NCBI RefSeq assembly: GCF_019904295.1
Contig: NZ_CP065359.1
Location: 3,093,501-3,157,500, forward strand
DNA length: 64,000 nt
Direction: 5' to 3'
Source: Ruegeria sp. SCSIO 43209
GTDB taxonomy: Bacteria > Pseudomonadota > Alphaproteobacteria > Rhodobacterales > Rhodobacteraceae
The translations under genes and the position numbers were made by a program. How positions within the stretch are numbered: position 1 is the stretch's first letter; each line of letters begins with the position of its first letter. The notes under the pieces were generated by a model. That model ran no database searches and had not been told where the DNA came from. It saw only the letters and a list, made by a program, of their open reading frames with translations. Below are positions 63,578-64,000 of the stretch, in pieces.

Positions 63578-64000
63578 AGAAAGAGAAAGACACAACTTAG
63601 TGCGCTACCGCCTATTCGGCTACTTGAGCGCAGTCAGGTCAATCGCGATCGCCCAGCTGGTAACTAAAGGCGATCTTTCTTCTGAACCAAAAGCATACTT
63701 TCCCGCCTTCTATCCTGGAACCCATGCTGCCGATGTCGGTCGGCCCCACATGGAGAATAGAAGACATGCATGATCGTCAGATCATGCGGGTTAGTGTACT
63801 TGACTTGGACAACTCTGTTCGTTTCAGCCGGGATATTCAAAGAGGGACGAGGAAACATCCCTAATCAAACCTCCCCCGAAGAGGACCAACTGAGATCAAC
63901 GCCACACTCGGCGCGATCAAACAGTGTTGATTGATTTCTCTCTATACGATGTCAATTGACGTCCAATCGGACGGTTAAGAACCCAAAGGTGCTTAACGAT
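63578..64000 (-). other. 16S-23S internal transcribed spacer (partial)
   Basis: This stretch is upstream of 23S on the transcript and contains hairpin copy C but no tRNA within the window; tRNA-Ala and tRNA-Ile would be expected further upstream, toward 16S. No protein-coding frame is credible. Confidence 0.75.
63601..63632 (-). repeat. rrn spacer hairpin repeat, copy C
   Basis: TGCGCT and AGCGCA (6-bp outer stem) flank the core ACCGCC-TATTC-GGCTACTTG. It lies at the 23S-proximal end of the 16S-23S spacer, about 25 bases from the 23S 5' end. Confidence 0.85.

Overview
The window is a chromosomal segment of an alphaproteobacterium, most likely a marine roseobacter (Rhodobacteraceae; Ruegeria or Phaeobacter-like). 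The evidence is a GC-rich housekeeping backbone, roseobacter-type gene neighbourhoods (MoxR/DUF58/DUF4159, YrbL, zf-CHCC, DUF1203), an rrn operon ending in tRNA-fMet, and a 23S rRNA with extra helix insertions. The genus is inferred from protein character only; no database was searched.

Region 1 (1-33,730) is ordinary core genome: the end of panC, glpK, smpB, idi, a cytochrome c, a P1 (S58) peptidase, an SDR, arfB, a YhhQ transporter with a possible 18-codon ORF in its 3' region, a phytase-esterase-like protein, mepA, a UMF1-type MFS, yggT, recQ, yaaA, a VOC protein, a hybrid histidine kinase, a translationally coupled MoxR-DUF58-DUF4159-membrane protein operon, DUF1285, two EamA transporters, a hydroxypyruvate isomerase-like protein, polA, an ABC ATPase without a visible permease, and glutathione-dependent formaldehyde dehydrogenase.

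Region 2 (33,733-38,844) is a divergent photo-oxidative stress type cluster: an SDR on one side, and on the other an FAD amine oxidase, a chalcone-isomerase-like protein, a GPH symporter and two DUF3833 proteins. Both sides start from TGATCC-N18-TAT promoter-like sequences that resemble RpoE/ChrR promoters.

Region 3 (38,881-52,684) is a complete-looking inositol catabolism locus: an ABC importer (ATPase, permease, binding protein), a LacI regulator, three Gfo/Idh dehydrogenases, an IolE-like protein, IolD, a phytanoyl-CoA-dioxygenase-family oxygenase, an IolC-like kinase, IolB and an IolJ-like aldolase. The same perfect 18-bp palindrome lies in both divergent promoter regions, so one LacI repressor probably controls all four transcription units. 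No iolA is present in the window.

Region 4 (52,685-60,207) is AT-richer and looks foreign. About 2.1 kb without a confident gene is followed by a three-gene operon: a class III nucleotide cyclase with winged-helix and TPR parts, a PAP2/vanadium-haloperoxidase-fold protein carrying 14 Asn-Arg repeats, and a cytoplasmic subtilisin-like protease. The cyclase keeps its metal and transition-state residues, but the two residues that normally select adenine are replaced. This operon is the best candidate here for an undescribed system.

Region 5 (60,208-64,000) is the distal part of an rrn operon on the minus strand: tRNA-fMet, 5S and 23S, with part of the 16S-23S spacer; the 16S gene lies outside. 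A short hairpin with a fixed core and variable, self-complementary flanks occurs four times here, once inside a 23S expansion.
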